A stretch of DNA of 64,000 nt. Source: an uncultured Capnocytophaga sp. (lineage in GTDB: Bacteria > Bacteroidota > Bacteroidia > Flavobacteriales > Flavobacteriaceae). The notes beneath the pieces are model-generated. The model did not search any database. It was not told the origin of the DNA and was given only the letters and a program-made list of their open reading frames with translations. Shown here one piece after another: positions 41,029-49,279 of this stretch. The DNA is taken from assembly GCF_937936315.1 (NCBI RefSeq), contig NZ_CALGWU010000039.1, positions 1 to 64,000 of the forward strand, given 5' to 3'. The position numbers and the translations under genes were made by a program. The stretch's first letter is position 1; each line of letters opens with the position of its first letter.

Positions 41029-41257
41029 TTTCTTCTATACGGGTAATTTCACGTTCGTAGAAAGCGATAGCTTCTTCTATAAGGTTCTCACTTTCAGCTT
41101 CTAATTCTTTAGTATCCTCTTCATCGAACTCTTCAAGCCATTCAACTTCGTCGTTATCTAAATTCAATACGAAGCGTGGATACTCTAAATGCACTACGAA
41201 CATAGCGTTAGGCATATCGGTGTTGTCACCTAAAATAAATTTTGGGAAGTTACTCAT
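41018..41257 (-). CDS. Small acidic protein of unknown function
   Basis: A 79-residue very acidic protein (EWLEEFDEEDTKELEAESENLIEEA). It overlaps pyrF by 11 bases and the sirtuin by 4, so it is almost surely translated in this operon. It has no motif I recognise and no membrane segment. I recall similar short acidic proteins next to pyrF in other Flavobacteriia, but the function is unknown to me. Confidence 0.75.
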   Translation of the reverse strand: MSNFPKFILGDNTDMPNAMFVVHLEYPRFVLNLDNDEVEWLEEFDEEDTKELEAESENLIEEAIAFYEREITRIEENDY

Positions 41258-41943
41258 TTTAAATCTTTTATTAGTTCAATAGCTTTAGCTACCCCCGTAG
41301 AGGCAACATCTTTAATTACAGTAATATTATTTTTACTGCTAATACTTGGGCGCGGGTCTACATAATATATAGGAGTGCCTTTTTCAGCATAGTTCATTAA
41401 TCCGGCAGCGGGATACACTTGTAATGAAGTGCCAATAATGAGTACTATGTTGGCAGTTTCAACCTCTTCAGCAGCCTTTACAATCATTGGGACATCTTCA
41501 CCAAACCATACAATATGAGGGCGCAATTGCACTCCACTAGGGCTTAGGTCACCCACTTTGATATCTTCAGTACAGTCGTAAAAAGTATAAGGGTCGTCTA
41601 CGCCACGCATTTTTAAGAGTTCACCGTGCAGGTGGATAATATTAGAGCTACCTGCACGTTCGTGCAAATCGTCTACATTTTGCGTGATAACTACCACATT
41701 ATAGTCTTTTTCAAGCTCGGCGAGCAATAGGTGAGCAGGATTAGGTTGCACATCTTTTAGCTGTTTGCGCAAGCCGTTATAGAAGTTTAATACCAATTCA
41801 GGATCTTTGTTAAATCCGTAAGGGGTTGCCACTTGCTCTATGTCGTACCCTTCCCACAAACCATCGGCATCACGGAATGTTTTTACACCGCTTTCAGCAC
41901 TGATACCTGCCCCTGTAAGGACTACTATTTTCTTCTTTTTCAT
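41254..41943 (-). CDS. cobB: NAD-dependent protein deacylase (sirtuin, CobB-like)
   Basis: A 229-residue sirtuin that removes acyl groups from lysine with NAD+. Motifs GAGISAESG (residues 11-19), TQNVDDLHERAG and the catalytic His in HLHGE are intact. The Y-x-x-R dyad that favours succinyl or malonyl lysine is not clear. The zinc module normally contains four Cys; only one Cys (YDCTEDI) is seen between HLHGE and RPHIVWFGE, so no structural zinc is expected. It sits in the DUF1444-cobB-small protein-pyrF operon. Confidence 0.88.
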   Translation of the reverse strand: MKKKKIVVLTGAGISAESGVKTFRDADGLWEGYDIEQVATPYGFNKDPELVLNFYNGLRKQLKDVQPNPAHLLLAELEKDYNVVVITQNVDDLHERAGSSNIIHLHGELLKMRGVDDPYTFYDCTEDIKVGDLSPSGVQLRPHIVWFGEDVPMIVKAAEEVETANIVLIIGTSLQVYPAAGLMNYAEKGTPIYYVDPRPSISSKNNITVIKDVASTGVAKAIELIKDLK

Positions 41944-41962
41944 TGGTAATGTTAGTTATAAA

Positions 41963-42754
41963 TTATGAAAATACTTCAAACTTCCCATTTCTAAAAACGA
42001 ATTTCTTATCGCTGATAATATGATCCCCTCCACTATATATATCACTGATAACCGATTCTAGTTTTGTCAAACCTTCTGCATCTTCACTGCCACAAACTAC
42101 CAATACATCGCGTGCAGGAACTCCTATTACAATCTCTCCTTCTACTGGAAAATTCTCTTTTGTCCATATATCCGTCAGAAGAATAAGGCTTGCTTCATAA
42201 TTGCCATCTGCTGTTAGAAAAATGAGATGTTCATCAGCTTGTGCTTCTATCTCTAAAGTGTTAGCTAAATTGTTGAGAGCCAACTCTCGTAGTGCTTCAA
42301 TACTCATTCCTAACTCCTCAAAGTCCGAAGTAGACAAAGAGCCTATACTATCCCCATCATCTACCCCGTAAAACACATACAGCTCATCGTTATACTTCTC
42401 ATATACCATTGGTAACTCTTCAGCATCTGGCACTATACTCTTCAATTTCTTTATATAGATTGTATCTTTGATTGTAGGAAAAATGCAATCAGTGATTGTG
42501 GTTGCTTCCTCAGACTTGTATATTCTAATCAATGGAGCGAGATATTTGTCTAAAATATCATTTAAATCATTTGGGTTGCTTAAATATTCATTAAAACAAT
42601 TATCCAAAAAATGTTTTACTTCTCGCTGGTCATTAGGGGTTGTTGTGCTTACCTCCAATGCCGCTGTGCTATTTATAGTAATATCGGGGAAAGTCTCTCT
42701 CAAAGCATCGATATATAGCTGAGTAAACTCTTGTTCGTTCATTAGGTTTGTCAT
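41963..42754 (-). CDS. DUF1444 domain protein
   Basis: A 263-residue protein of the DUF1444 (YtpQ) family, with VYEKYNDELYVFYGVDDGDSIGSLS near the middle and GEIVIGVPARDVLVVCG in the second half. It has no signal peptide or membrane segment. The function is unknown. It is first in the run that leads to the sirtuin (19-base gap). A second ATG four codons in (NEQEFTQLYI) is an equally good start. Confidence 0.8.
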   Translation of the reverse strand: MTNLMNEQEFTQLYIDALRETFPDITINSTAALEVSTTTPNDQREVKHFLDNCFNEYLSNPNDLNDILDKYLAPLIRIYKSEEATTITDCIFPTIKDTIYIKKLKSIVPDAEELPMVYEKYNDELYVFYGVDDGDSIGSLSTSDFEELGMSIEALRELALNNLANTLEIEAQADEHLIFLTADGNYEASLILLTDIWTKENFPVEGEIVIGVPARDVLVVCGSEDAEGLTKLESVISDIYSGGDHIISDKKFVFRNGKFEVFS

Positions 42755-42782
42755 AATAATTAACAGATTAGAAACTAATAAA

Positions 42783-42820
42783 TAAAAAAAGTCCCTTTCT
42801 CATTAAGAAAAGGACTTTTA
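42783..42820 (-). terminator. hup terminator
   Basis: On the minus strand AAAAGTCCTTTTCTTAATG then AGAAAGGGACTTTT and a T-run. One mismatch in about 12 pairs. Confidence 0.85.
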
Positions 42821-42826
42821 GTGCAA

Positions 42827-43105
42827 TTACTTTTTGTTTACTGATTCAGAAAGTTCAGTCCCAGCTTTGAATTTTACTACTTTCTTAGCAGGTACTTTGA
42901 TTACTGCACCAGTACGAGGATTTCTTGCGTCTCTAGCCTCTTTCTCGGCAACTGACCAAGATCCGAAGCCTACGATAGCTACCTTTTTACCTTGTTTAAG
43001 GCTCTTTTCAACATTTGAAAAGAATGCCTCAACTGCTTTTTTAGCATCAGCTTTTGTTAAACCAGCTTCTGCAGCAATTGCATCGATTAATTCTGTTTTG
43101 TTCAT
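42827..43105 (-). CDS. hup: HU-family DNA-binding protein
   Basis: A 92-residue histone-like nucleoid protein. The HU signature GFGSWSVAEKEARDARNPRTGAVIKVPAKKVVKFKAG is complete, and the C-terminus is short. The start at 43105 (MNKTELIDAIAAEAGL) is the family start; 12 extra upstream codons belong to the leader. A strong minus-strand promoter and a terminator make it a single-gene unit, divergent from nusB. Confidence 0.95.
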   Translation of the reverse strand: MNKTELIDAIAAEAGLTKADAKKAVEAFFSNVEKSLKQGKKVAIVGFGSWSVAEKEARDARNPRTGAVIKVPAKKVVKFKAGTELSESVNKK

Positions 43106-43138
43106 ATTATAAAATTGTATAATACAGTTAACTTGGCA

Positions 43139-43169
43139 CAAAGGTAGTAATATATTTGTTTATAGCAAA
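43139..43169 (-). promoter_or_regulatory. Promoter of hup
   Basis: On the minus strand TTTG (43166-43169), 19 bases, TACCTTTG (43139-43146). Exact consensus; it is inside the longest open frame, confirming the later hup start. Confidence 0.8.
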
Positions 43170-43237
43170 TATAAAACAAAGAAAAATGTAAATTTAGTAA
43201 AAAATTAACATTTGAAGTGCTTTTTTACTCCTTTTTC

Positions 43238-43268
43238 TTTGCTCTTTACAGCTTTTTTCCTACTTTTG
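43238..43268 (+). promoter_or_regulatory. Promoter of nusB-yajC
   Basis: TTTG (43238-43241), 19 bases, TACTTTTG (43261-43268), then CACC. Divergent from the hup promoter 70 bases away. Confidence 0.8.
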
Positions 43269-43306
43269 CACCCTCAAAAATAAAGTAAATAAGGTTCTTA
43301 TAAATT

Positions 43307-44248
43307 ATGCTTACAAGACGACATATTAGGGCTAAAGTGATGCAATCAATCTATGCAATACAGCAAAGCCAAAGTCAGGATCTAGACAAAGAATTAAAAT
43401 TCTTGAAAAATAGTGCAGATGAGATGGAAAATCTCTACCTTCTACTTATGGCACTTTTTACAGAGCTTCACTCTTTGGCTGTTAATCAATATGAAGTAGC
43501 ACAGAAAAAATACTTAGCAACTTCTGCTGATAAACTATTGCACCAAAAGATGAAGGACAACGAGTTGCTTTCACTCATTGCCTCTAACGAAATGCTACAA
43601 AAAGCTATAGATGATGCTCATATCAACCTTTGGAATATACAAGAAGAATATGTGAGGACACTCTATAAACTCATAGTAGAAAGCGATATTTATAAGCTCT
43701 ATAGTAAACAGAAAGCAACTTTTGAAGCAGATAAAAAATTCTTAATAGAAATTTTTGAAGAAATTATCGCTCCTGATGAAGGCTTGTATGAGTATATAGA
43801 GGATTACAATCTTACTTGGCTAGATGATTTTCCTATTGTAAATACTTTCATAGTAAGAGAATTAAAAAATTTGCGACCAAATCCTCCTGAAAAGTATTTT
43901 ATTCCATCACTTTATAACAATAATGAGGAAAAAGAGTATTTGTTAGACTTGTTGAAGAAAACTGTCCTCAATGATGATAAACTCAGAAGTTTTGTAGAAA
44001 ATAAACTCACCAATTGGGATAAAGAACGTGTAGCATTATTAGACCTTATTCTTTTGAAAATGGCGATTTGTGAGTTTATGTATTTTTCAAGTATTCCAAT
44101 AAAAGTAACTATTAATGAGTATTTAGAACTTGCTAAAGAATACTCAACAACAAAAAGTAGTTTATTTATCAATGGGGTACTAAATGTAGTACATAAGGAA
44201 TTGGAGGAAAAGGGACTTATAAAAAAGGTAGGAAGAGGACTTTTGTAA
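43307..44248 (+). CDS. nusB: Transcription antitermination protein NusB, extended form
   Basis: A 313-residue protein; the NusB fold lies at the C-terminus (about 190-305, with VALLDLILLKMAICEFMYFSSIPIKVTINEYLELAKEYSTTKSSLFINGVLNVV), binding boxA RNA with S10. The N-terminal 180 residues also start with the NusB-like LTRRHIRAKVMQSIYAIQQ. E. coli NusB is about 139 residues, so this is the long form I recall as typical of Flavobacteriia. yajC follows 36 bases on. Confidence 0.9.
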   Translation: MLTRRHIRAKVMQSIYAIQQSQSQDLDKELKFLKNSADEMENLYLLLMALFTELHSLAVNQYEVAQKKYLATSADKLLHQKMKDNELLSLIASNEMLQKAIDDAHINLWNIQEEYVRTLYKLIVESDIYKLYSKQKATFEADKKFLIEIFEEIIAPDEGLYEYIEDYNLTWLDDFPIVNTFIVRELKNLRPNPPEKYFIPSLYNNNEEKEYLLDLLKKTVLNDDKLRSFVENKLTNWDKERVALLDLILLKMAICEFMYFSSIPIKVTINEYLELAKEYSTTKSSLFINGVLNVVHKELEEKGLIKKVGRGLL

Positions 44249-44285
44249 ACAAATAAATAAGTAATAAAACTAAAATTAAGTATAT

Positions 44286-44588
44286 ATGCAAAATTTGATG
44301 AGCAGTAATTTTTTGATTATCGCAATGATGTTTGTGGTAATGTATTTTCTAATGATTCGTCCACAGATGAAGCGACAAAAACAAGAAAAAAACTTTATAC
44401 AATCAATGAAAAAAGGAGATAAAGTTGTTACCAAAGGTGGTATGCATGGTCGTATTGTAGAACTTTCTGATGATACTTGTGTGATTGAAACTCTTGCAGG
44501 TAAAATTAAATTTGAACGTTCGGCTATTTCTATGGAGCTTTCGGCTAAACTAAAAGATAAGAAAGAAGTAGAGAAAAAAGAAGCATAA
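44286..44588 (+). CDS. yajC: Preprotein translocase accessory subunit YajC
   Basis: A 100-residue membrane protein of the SecDF-YajC complex. One membrane helix at about 6-24 (LIIAMMFVVMYFLMI), the hallmark RPQMKRQKQEKNF after it, and a small soluble domain with KKGDKVVTKGGMHGRIVELSDD. A second ATG five codons in is possible. It shares the nusB promoter and ends in a strong terminator. Confidence 0.93.
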   Translation: MQNLMSSNFLIIAMMFVVMYFLMIRPQMKRQKQEKNFIQSMKKGDKVVTKGGMHGRIVELSDDTCVIETLAGKIKFERSAISMELSAKLKDKKEVEKKEA

Positions 44589-44603
44589 CATTTATCCTAT
44601 CAC

Positions 44604-44648
44604 AAAAAAGAGTGTGTCTAATGAAAAGTTAGACACACTCTTTTTTTT
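44604..44648 (+). terminator. Bidirectional terminator after yajC
   Basis: AAGAGTGTGTCTAA, a short loop, TTAGACACACTCTT, then T8; the A-run on the opposite side lets it act for the converging PAS gene too. About 18 pairs including the A/T ends. Confidence 0.95.
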
Positions 44649-44667
44649 GCCCTTTTAGGAAGGGGGG

Positions 44668-45381
44668 TTAATTTGTTGAAAACAATCTCGCAAAGAAACT
44701 CTTACGTTGCATCATACTCTCTTCTTCAGGGTGCTCTTCACTGAAGATTTCGTCGGAAATTTCATAATCGCCAAAATTACCTTCAGTGTGGTGAGTATTA
44801 GAAACAGGCTCAAAAACGATATCTTGATGATTAGCTACTGCTGTGCGTTGGTTTTCATCTAAAATATCCATTATGTACTCAATATATGATTTGCCTTGTT
44901 TTTCCAAGAATCCTTTGAAATAGCGGTTACTGAGCTCCATACCTCCTATCTTTTCAAGTTTAAGGAGTGTTTGGTATAAAGGTTCTATATGATCCGTAAT
45001 CACATACTGAGGCACTGCACGACGCCGCGCCATGATGGTTACTACTTCCCCCATAATATTCCCACCTACTTCAAAATCGGTGATAACCCAATAGTATTCG
45101 CCAGATTTTGCTAAGTTTTTGATGATGCCGTGAAAGTTTCTACCTGCTAAAATATTATCCCAAGTAACCTTAAATATGATTTTTGGCATATCGGGGTGGC
45201 GGATAATATTGTGGGGTTTTCCAAGCAATTCATCTGCTGAATAACCAGAAACATCTATGAACGTTTGGTTTACGTCAGTAATAGTACCATACTTATCAGT
45301 TGTACTGATAATAGTCTTTGTCTTGTCCCACACAACTTCTCTGTTGATAGGAGTAGGTCTGTTTGTAATTTCTTCTGACAT
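44668..45381 (-). CDS. PAS domain protein (Aer-like sensor)
   Basis: A 237-residue protein. One PAS domain at about 15-125 resembles the aerotaxis sensor Aer and ends in YYWVITDFEV, with DVNQTFIDVSGYSADELLGKPHNIIRHPDMPK, the stretch that in Aer helps hold FAD. There is no output domain and no methyl-accepting region; the C-terminal half is acidic and unrecognised. It may sense redox or oxygen, but that is family inference. It stands alone with its own promoter at 45409. Confidence 0.75.
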   Translation of the reverse strand: MSEEITNRPTPINREVVWDKTKTIISTTDKYGTITDVNQTFIDVSGYSADELLGKPHNIIRHPDMPKIIFKVTWDNILAGRNFHGIIKNLAKSGEYYWVITDFEVGGNIMGEVVTIMARRRAVPQYVITDHIEPLYQTLLKLEKIGGMELSNRYFKGFLEKQGKSYIEYIMDILDENQRTAVANHQDIVFEPVSNTHHTEGNFGDYEISDEIFSEEHPEEESMMQRKSFFARLFSTN

Positions 45382-45408
45382 AATTTCTATAGATTATATT
45401 CAACGCCA

Positions 45409-45440
45409 CAAAAGTAAGAAAAAACTACAATAAAAACAAA
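45409..45440 (-). promoter_or_regulatory. Promoter of the PAS protein gene
   Basis: On the minus strand TTTG (45437-45440), 20 bases, TACTTTTG (45409-45416), then TGGC. Confidence 0.75.
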
Positions 45441-45543
45441 AGCATTTTGAACTTTTTTGTGTAGAATGTAACAGTTTCTTTCTAAATATCTGAAAATCAA
45501 ATGATATAATTTTTTGATTCTATAGTAATTTTAGAGTAGATTA

Positions 45544-45573
45544 TTTGTAGTTCACAATTATTTACTATCTTTG
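45544..45573 (+). promoter_or_regulatory. Promoter of the ankyrin/DUF2271 pair
   Basis: TTTG (45544-45547), 18 bases, TATCTTTG (45566-45573), then CGCC. Confidence 0.75.
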
Positions 45574-45602
45574 CGCCGAATCATTCTAAATAAGCATCTT
45601 TT

Positions 45603-46961
45603 ATGAAAAGACTTTTATTTGTTATTACAATACTTCTAATAGGGAAGATCCACGCACAAGAAAATGTTTTCCACACTAATGAATATTGGAAACAAAAACC
45701 TTCAGTGGCTCAAGTAGAACAGGCTATCAATCAGGGTAATAGTGCTACCGCTTTCAATAGCCGTGCTTTTGATGCAACAACTTTGGCGATCTTAAATGGA
45801 GCACCCTATGAAACTATTACTTACCTTATTGATTTAGAAGGTAACGGAGTAGATAAACTAACTCACGACAAACGCACTTACCTCTTTTGGGCTGCTTATC
45901 AGGACAATGTGCCCGTGATGGAATACCTTCTCAAGAAAGGTGCTAAGGTGAATATTGCTGATTCTCATCAACTTACCCCCTTGCTATTCGCCGCTGTAGG
46001 GGGAAGAAGTGATAAAGCAATTTATGAATTGTTACTGAAACACGGCGCTAACTTAAAAGATACTAATGCCGATGGTGCAAATGCTTTTTTGCTGTTACTC
46101 CCTCACCTCAAAGACCTTAAAGAAGCTGATTATTTTCTAATAAAAGGACTTAAACTTACTGCTACCGATAACAAAGGTAACAACGCTATTTACTATGCAG
46201 CAACAATGGGTAATCGCGCTATAATTGAGGCTCTGATGAAAAAGAAAATTAATGTTAAAAACCTCAATAACAAAGGTGAGAGTGCTATTTTTGGTGCCGC
46301 TCGTGGTGCTAAAAGAAATTATAACAAACTTGACACTTTTCAATATTTAGAACAATTGGGGCTTTCAATTAATCAAAAGAATAAAGATGGACTTTCTCCT
46401 CTTTTTGTGTTAGCTGAAAAGAACAAAGATGAAAAAGTGATTAACTATTTCTTAGAAAAAGGAAATGATGCCAATCAGCTTGATAAAGAAGGAAATAACC
46501 CATTGATGAAATCAGCAATTAGCAATAACATATCTGTAATAACAGCGTTACTTGCTAAGACCAAAGATATCAACACACAAAATAAACAAGGATTATCGGC
46601 TTTGACCTTTGCAGTAGAGAACAATACCCTTGAGGTAATAGATTTTTTACTCTTAAAAAATGCCGATGTTCAAGTAGTAGACAAGGAAGAAAATACACTT
46701 TATCACTACGCTGTAAAACGCGGTGATATAAAAATTTTAGAAAAACTTTCACTCTATCCTATCAATATCAATCAAAAAAATAGCAATGGTCTTACCCCTC
46801 TACAAATGGCTGTGATGACCGCTAAAAATTTAGATGTGGTACACTTCTTGCTCAGCAAAGGAGCTGATAAAAATCTCACTACTGATTTGGGTGAAACAGT
46901 TTATGAATTGGCTCAAGAAAATGAAGCCTTAAAAGGAATGAATGTAGAATTTTTAAAATAA
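45603..46961 (+). CDS. Exported ankyrin repeat protein
   Basis: A 452-residue protein with a signal peptide (MKRLLFVITILLIGKIHAQ) followed by about ten ankyrin repeats over residues 60-445, each near 33 long with DKLTHDKRTYLFWAAYQDNV, NKGNNAIYYAATMGN and QKNSNGLTPLQMAVMTAKN patterns. Ankyrin stacks bind other proteins; nothing catalytic is seen. The target is probably periplasmic. A DUF2271 gene follows 10 bases on. Confidence 0.88.
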   Translation: MKRLLFVITILLIGKIHAQENVFHTNEYWKQKPSVAQVEQAINQGNSATAFNSRAFDATTLAILNGAPYETITYLIDLEGNGVDKLTHDKRTYLFWAAYQDNVPVMEYLLKKGAKVNIADSHQLTPLLFAAVGGRSDKAIYELLLKHGANLKDTNADGANAFLLLLPHLKDLKEADYFLIKGLKLTATDNKGNNAIYYAATMGNRAIIEALMKKKINVKNLNNKGESAIFGAARGAKRNYNKLDTFQYLEQLGLSINQKNKDGLSPLFVLAEKNKDEKVINYFLEKGNDANQLDKEGNNPLMKSAISNNISVITALLAKTKDINTQNKQGLSALTFAVENNTLEVIDFLLLKNADVQVVDKEENTLYHYAVKRGDIKILEKLSLYPININQKNSNGLTPLQMAVMTAKNLDVVHFLLSKGADKNLTTDLGETVYELAQENEALKGMNVEFLK

Positions 46962-46971
46962 AAGAAAGAAG

Positions 46972-47457
46972 ATGAAAAAGAAACTCTTACTTACTGTAGC
47001 TGTGGTAGTTGCCTTGCTTACAGTTTCATTTGTTGCTCAGCAGGCTACTGTTAAGAAATATAAATGCCTTATCCAGCTTACTAACTACAAAGGGGATGGG
47101 GCTTATATAGTAGCTTCACTCATCAATCCACAAGGAAAATATGAGCAAACATTGCAAGTATTAGGTGACGACCCCGAATGGTATGACGATCTTACTGAAT
47201 GGTGGAAATTTTATGGCAAGCGCCAAACAATTGATGGGATTACAGGAGAGACCATCAGTGGGGGAGAACGCGCTGTAAAGGTGCTCACCCTTGATGAGAA
47301 TAAGTTTGACAAAGGGTATAAAATACGCTTTGAAACAGCAGTAGAAGATGACTATTACTATGCTAAAGACGCTGAAATAGAACTCAAAAAAGAAAACCTT
47401 AACACTAAAGTTGAGGGTAAAGGCTATATACGTTACGTTAGACTGATGCCTAATTAG
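46972..47457 (+). CDS. DUF2271 domain protein
   Basis: A 161-residue exported protein (signal about 1-23, VALLTVSFVAQQ) of the DUF2271 family, with GAYIVASLINPQGKYEQTLQVLGDDPEWYDDLTEWWKFY and a C-terminal RYVRLMPN. DUF2271 proteins are associated with PepSY or flavin transfer systems; none is adjacent here, so the role is open. It is co-transcribed with the ankyrin gene, so the two exported proteins may work together. It converges with tolC and overlaps it by 4 bases. Confidence 0.82.
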   Translation: MKKKLLLTVAVVVALLTVSFVAQQATVKKYKCLIQLTNYKGDGAYIVASLINPQGKYEQTLQVLGDDPEWYDDLTEWWKFYGKRQTIDGITGETISGGERAVKVLTLDENKFDKGYKIRFETAVEDDYYYAKDAEIELKKENLNTKVEGKGYIRYVRLMPN

Positions 47458-48752
47458 TGACTAAAGTAATATTCGAGTACTTTTAGTTTAAAAATGTACT
47501 GATATTTAGCTTTTATCACATCATTTTGAGCATTTTCATATTCGTATTTAGATTGATTGAAGTCAAAAGTATTCATTAAGCCTACATTGTGTCGTTCTTG
47601 TGCATAACTAAAAGATTGTTCTTTAGCTTGAGCTGTTTTTTCACTTGCTTCGTATAGTTTTTTGGCATTAGCAGCATCGTTGTAGGCTTGATAGATATTT
47701 TTTTCAGTACTCAATTCAGTTTGTTCCTTTGCTAATTGCATTTTCTGTAAGGCTAATTTTTGAGTTTTAACATTACTAAGTACAGAAAAATGATTAAAAA
47801 TAGGAATATTGAGCGATAAACCAGCGTACATACCTTTGTTAGTATCAAGCTGTTTCCAGAAATCCATTACTTGGTTCTTACTCCATCGCGAGCTATAACC
47901 CCATTGCGCAGAAAGGCGAGGCCAAAAAGCAGACTGGCTTAAGCGCAAACTACTTTCAGCTAATTTCACATTGGCAGTTGCTAATTTCACTTCACCCATT
48001 ATCTCTTTAGCACTTTGGTAAATCTCTTCAGGAGTTTTGTTTAGTATATCGGCTACGGGAACTTCAAATGTGTTATCAGCTACCTCAAAATCTTTGTAAT
48101 TCTTCAGTAAAAGCAGTTGAGCTAATCCCATTTTTCCGATGAAAAGAGCGCTTTCTGTTTCTATAATTTTCTGCTCAAGCGAAAATAGTTGAGCTTCACT
48201 TTCATAAATATCACCTTTGGGTAATGACCCCGCATTGATGAGTTCACGCGTACGTGCAACGCTTTCTTTTGATATTTCTAATTGTGCTTTTTGAATTTTA
48301 ATTTTTTCTTTGTTGCTCAATACTTCAGTGTAAGCGTTGATAATCATTAAGATAATCTCATCTTTCTTCATATCCAATTGGTATTGAGTTGCCAATTGTT
48401 TACATTTTGCTTGTTGTAATTTACGCCAATTTTGTAAGCCTGAGAACAGAGGCATTGACATACTGATACCTCCTGAAGCCGATTCAAAAGTAGTGTTTTC
48501 AAACTGATTGCTCACAGGATTGATATTCTTTCCTGTATTCCAATTATAAGCTGCTTCACTGTTGATAGAGGGCAAAAAGTTAGCTTTTGTTTGCCATACT
48601 TCTATATCAGTGGATTTCAAGTCTATTTCCGATTGTTTAATAGAAAGGTTGTGCTCTTTGGCATACGCTATGCAATCGTTGAGCGTCCAAAGTTTCTGAG
48701 CTACTGCTGAAAAAGGTAGCAAGCAAAGTAAGAAGAGTGTTTTTTTCATCAT
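47454..48752 (-). CDS. TolC-family outer-membrane efflux protein
   Basis: A 432-residue TolC-like channel with a signal peptide (MMKKTLFLLCLLPFSAVAQ), two repeats of alpha-helical barrel plus beta strands, and the typical start LWTLNDCIAYAKEHNLSIKQSEIDLKS. No membrane-fusion or RND pump gene is next to it, so it may serve a pump encoded elsewhere. Its ATG overlaps the TGA of the broken gene upstream (ATGA), showing they once formed a translationally coupled operon with the promoter at 49201. Confidence 0.88.
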   Translation of the reverse strand: MMKKTLFLLCLLPFSAVAQKLWTLNDCIAYAKEHNLSIKQSEIDLKSTDIEVWQTKANFLPSINSEAAYNWNTGKNINPVSNQFENTTFESASGGISMSMPLFSGLQNWRKLQQAKCKQLATQYQLDMKKDEIILMIINAYTEVLSNKEKIKIQKAQLEISKESVARTRELINAGSLPKGDIYESEAQLFSLEQKIIETESALFIGKMGLAQLLLLKNYKDFEVADNTFEVPVADILNKTPEEIYQSAKEIMGEVKLATANVKLAESSLRLSQSAFWPRLSAQWGYSSRWSKNQVMDFWKQLDTNKGMYAGLSLNIPIFNHFSVLSNVKTQKLALQKMQLAKEQTELSTEKNIYQAYNDAANAKKLYEASEKTAQAKEQSFSYAQERHNVGLMNTFDFNQSKYEYENAQNDVIKAKYQYIFKLKVLEYYFSH

Positions 48753-49181
48753 TTAATATATTCGATAGGTTTTGCCCTTTTACATACAATTACAGCTATG
48801 TGTTCCTGATTTTCATTGTCTTTTCCCATAAACGAAAGATTGAGAAATTCACCTTTAATTAAGAAAGTATTGTTTAGATTGCTTTCTTCTTTGCGAATAA
48901 TATGATTGCCTTACGGTATAAAAATCTTTATTACTATTAAGAATTACACAATTTCCATTATATTTTTTGTAGTAATTCTCAATGACTTCATTTTTTGTAA
49001 AGATAAAACTACTCTGTTTTTCACAATCATTGAGGGTAATTTCTAAGTTGTCCAAGCTTTGAGATTCAATCGCCCACGAGCCTATGAGATCGTCGTGACG
49101 AATACTTTCCTCTTAAGAAAAAGCAGGTAAAAAGCTAAAAGATAGCAAAATAGCAACAGATAGTTTATATATGGTACTCAT
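48749..49181 (-). pseudogene. Broken gene for a small exported lipocalin-like protein, upstream of tolC
   Basis: On the minus strand, ATG at 49181 opens a signal peptide (MSTIYKLSVAILLSFSFLPAFS), then TAA at 49113-49115 stops the frame at codon 23. The frame then continues with EESIRHDDLIGSWAIESQS and on to DFYTV. Here the frame shifts by one near 48920 and resumes with GNHIIRKEESNLNNTFLIKG, ending RAKPIEYIK and TGA, whose last two bases overlap the tolC ATG. Two lesions in one gene make it a pseudogene. DLIGSWAI and the beta-rich tail suggest a lipocalin-like fold; family not certain. Confidence 0.8.
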
Positions 49182-49200
49182 AGCAATGATGTTGTGAGTA

Positions 49201-49231
49201 CAAAACTACAAAATAATTCTAGATTGACAAA
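49201..49231 (-). promoter_or_regulatory. Promoter of the broken gene and tolC
   Basis: On the minus strand TTTG (49228-49231), 19 bases, TAGTTTTG (49201-49208). It fits the consensus and is divergent from the promoter at 49240-49247. Confidence 0.7.
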
Positions 49232-49239
49232 TTATTTTA

Positions 49240-49247
49240 TATCTTTG
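49240..49247 (+). promoter_or_regulatory. -7 element TATCTTTG of the membrane protein gene
   Basis: TATCTTTG followed by TCGC lies 33 bases before the ATG at 49280. A TTG is at 49224-49226, but only 13 bases away, shorter than usual. Confidence 0.6.
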
Positions 49248-49279
49248 TCGCATAAAATCAGCAAATTGACAAATAAACT

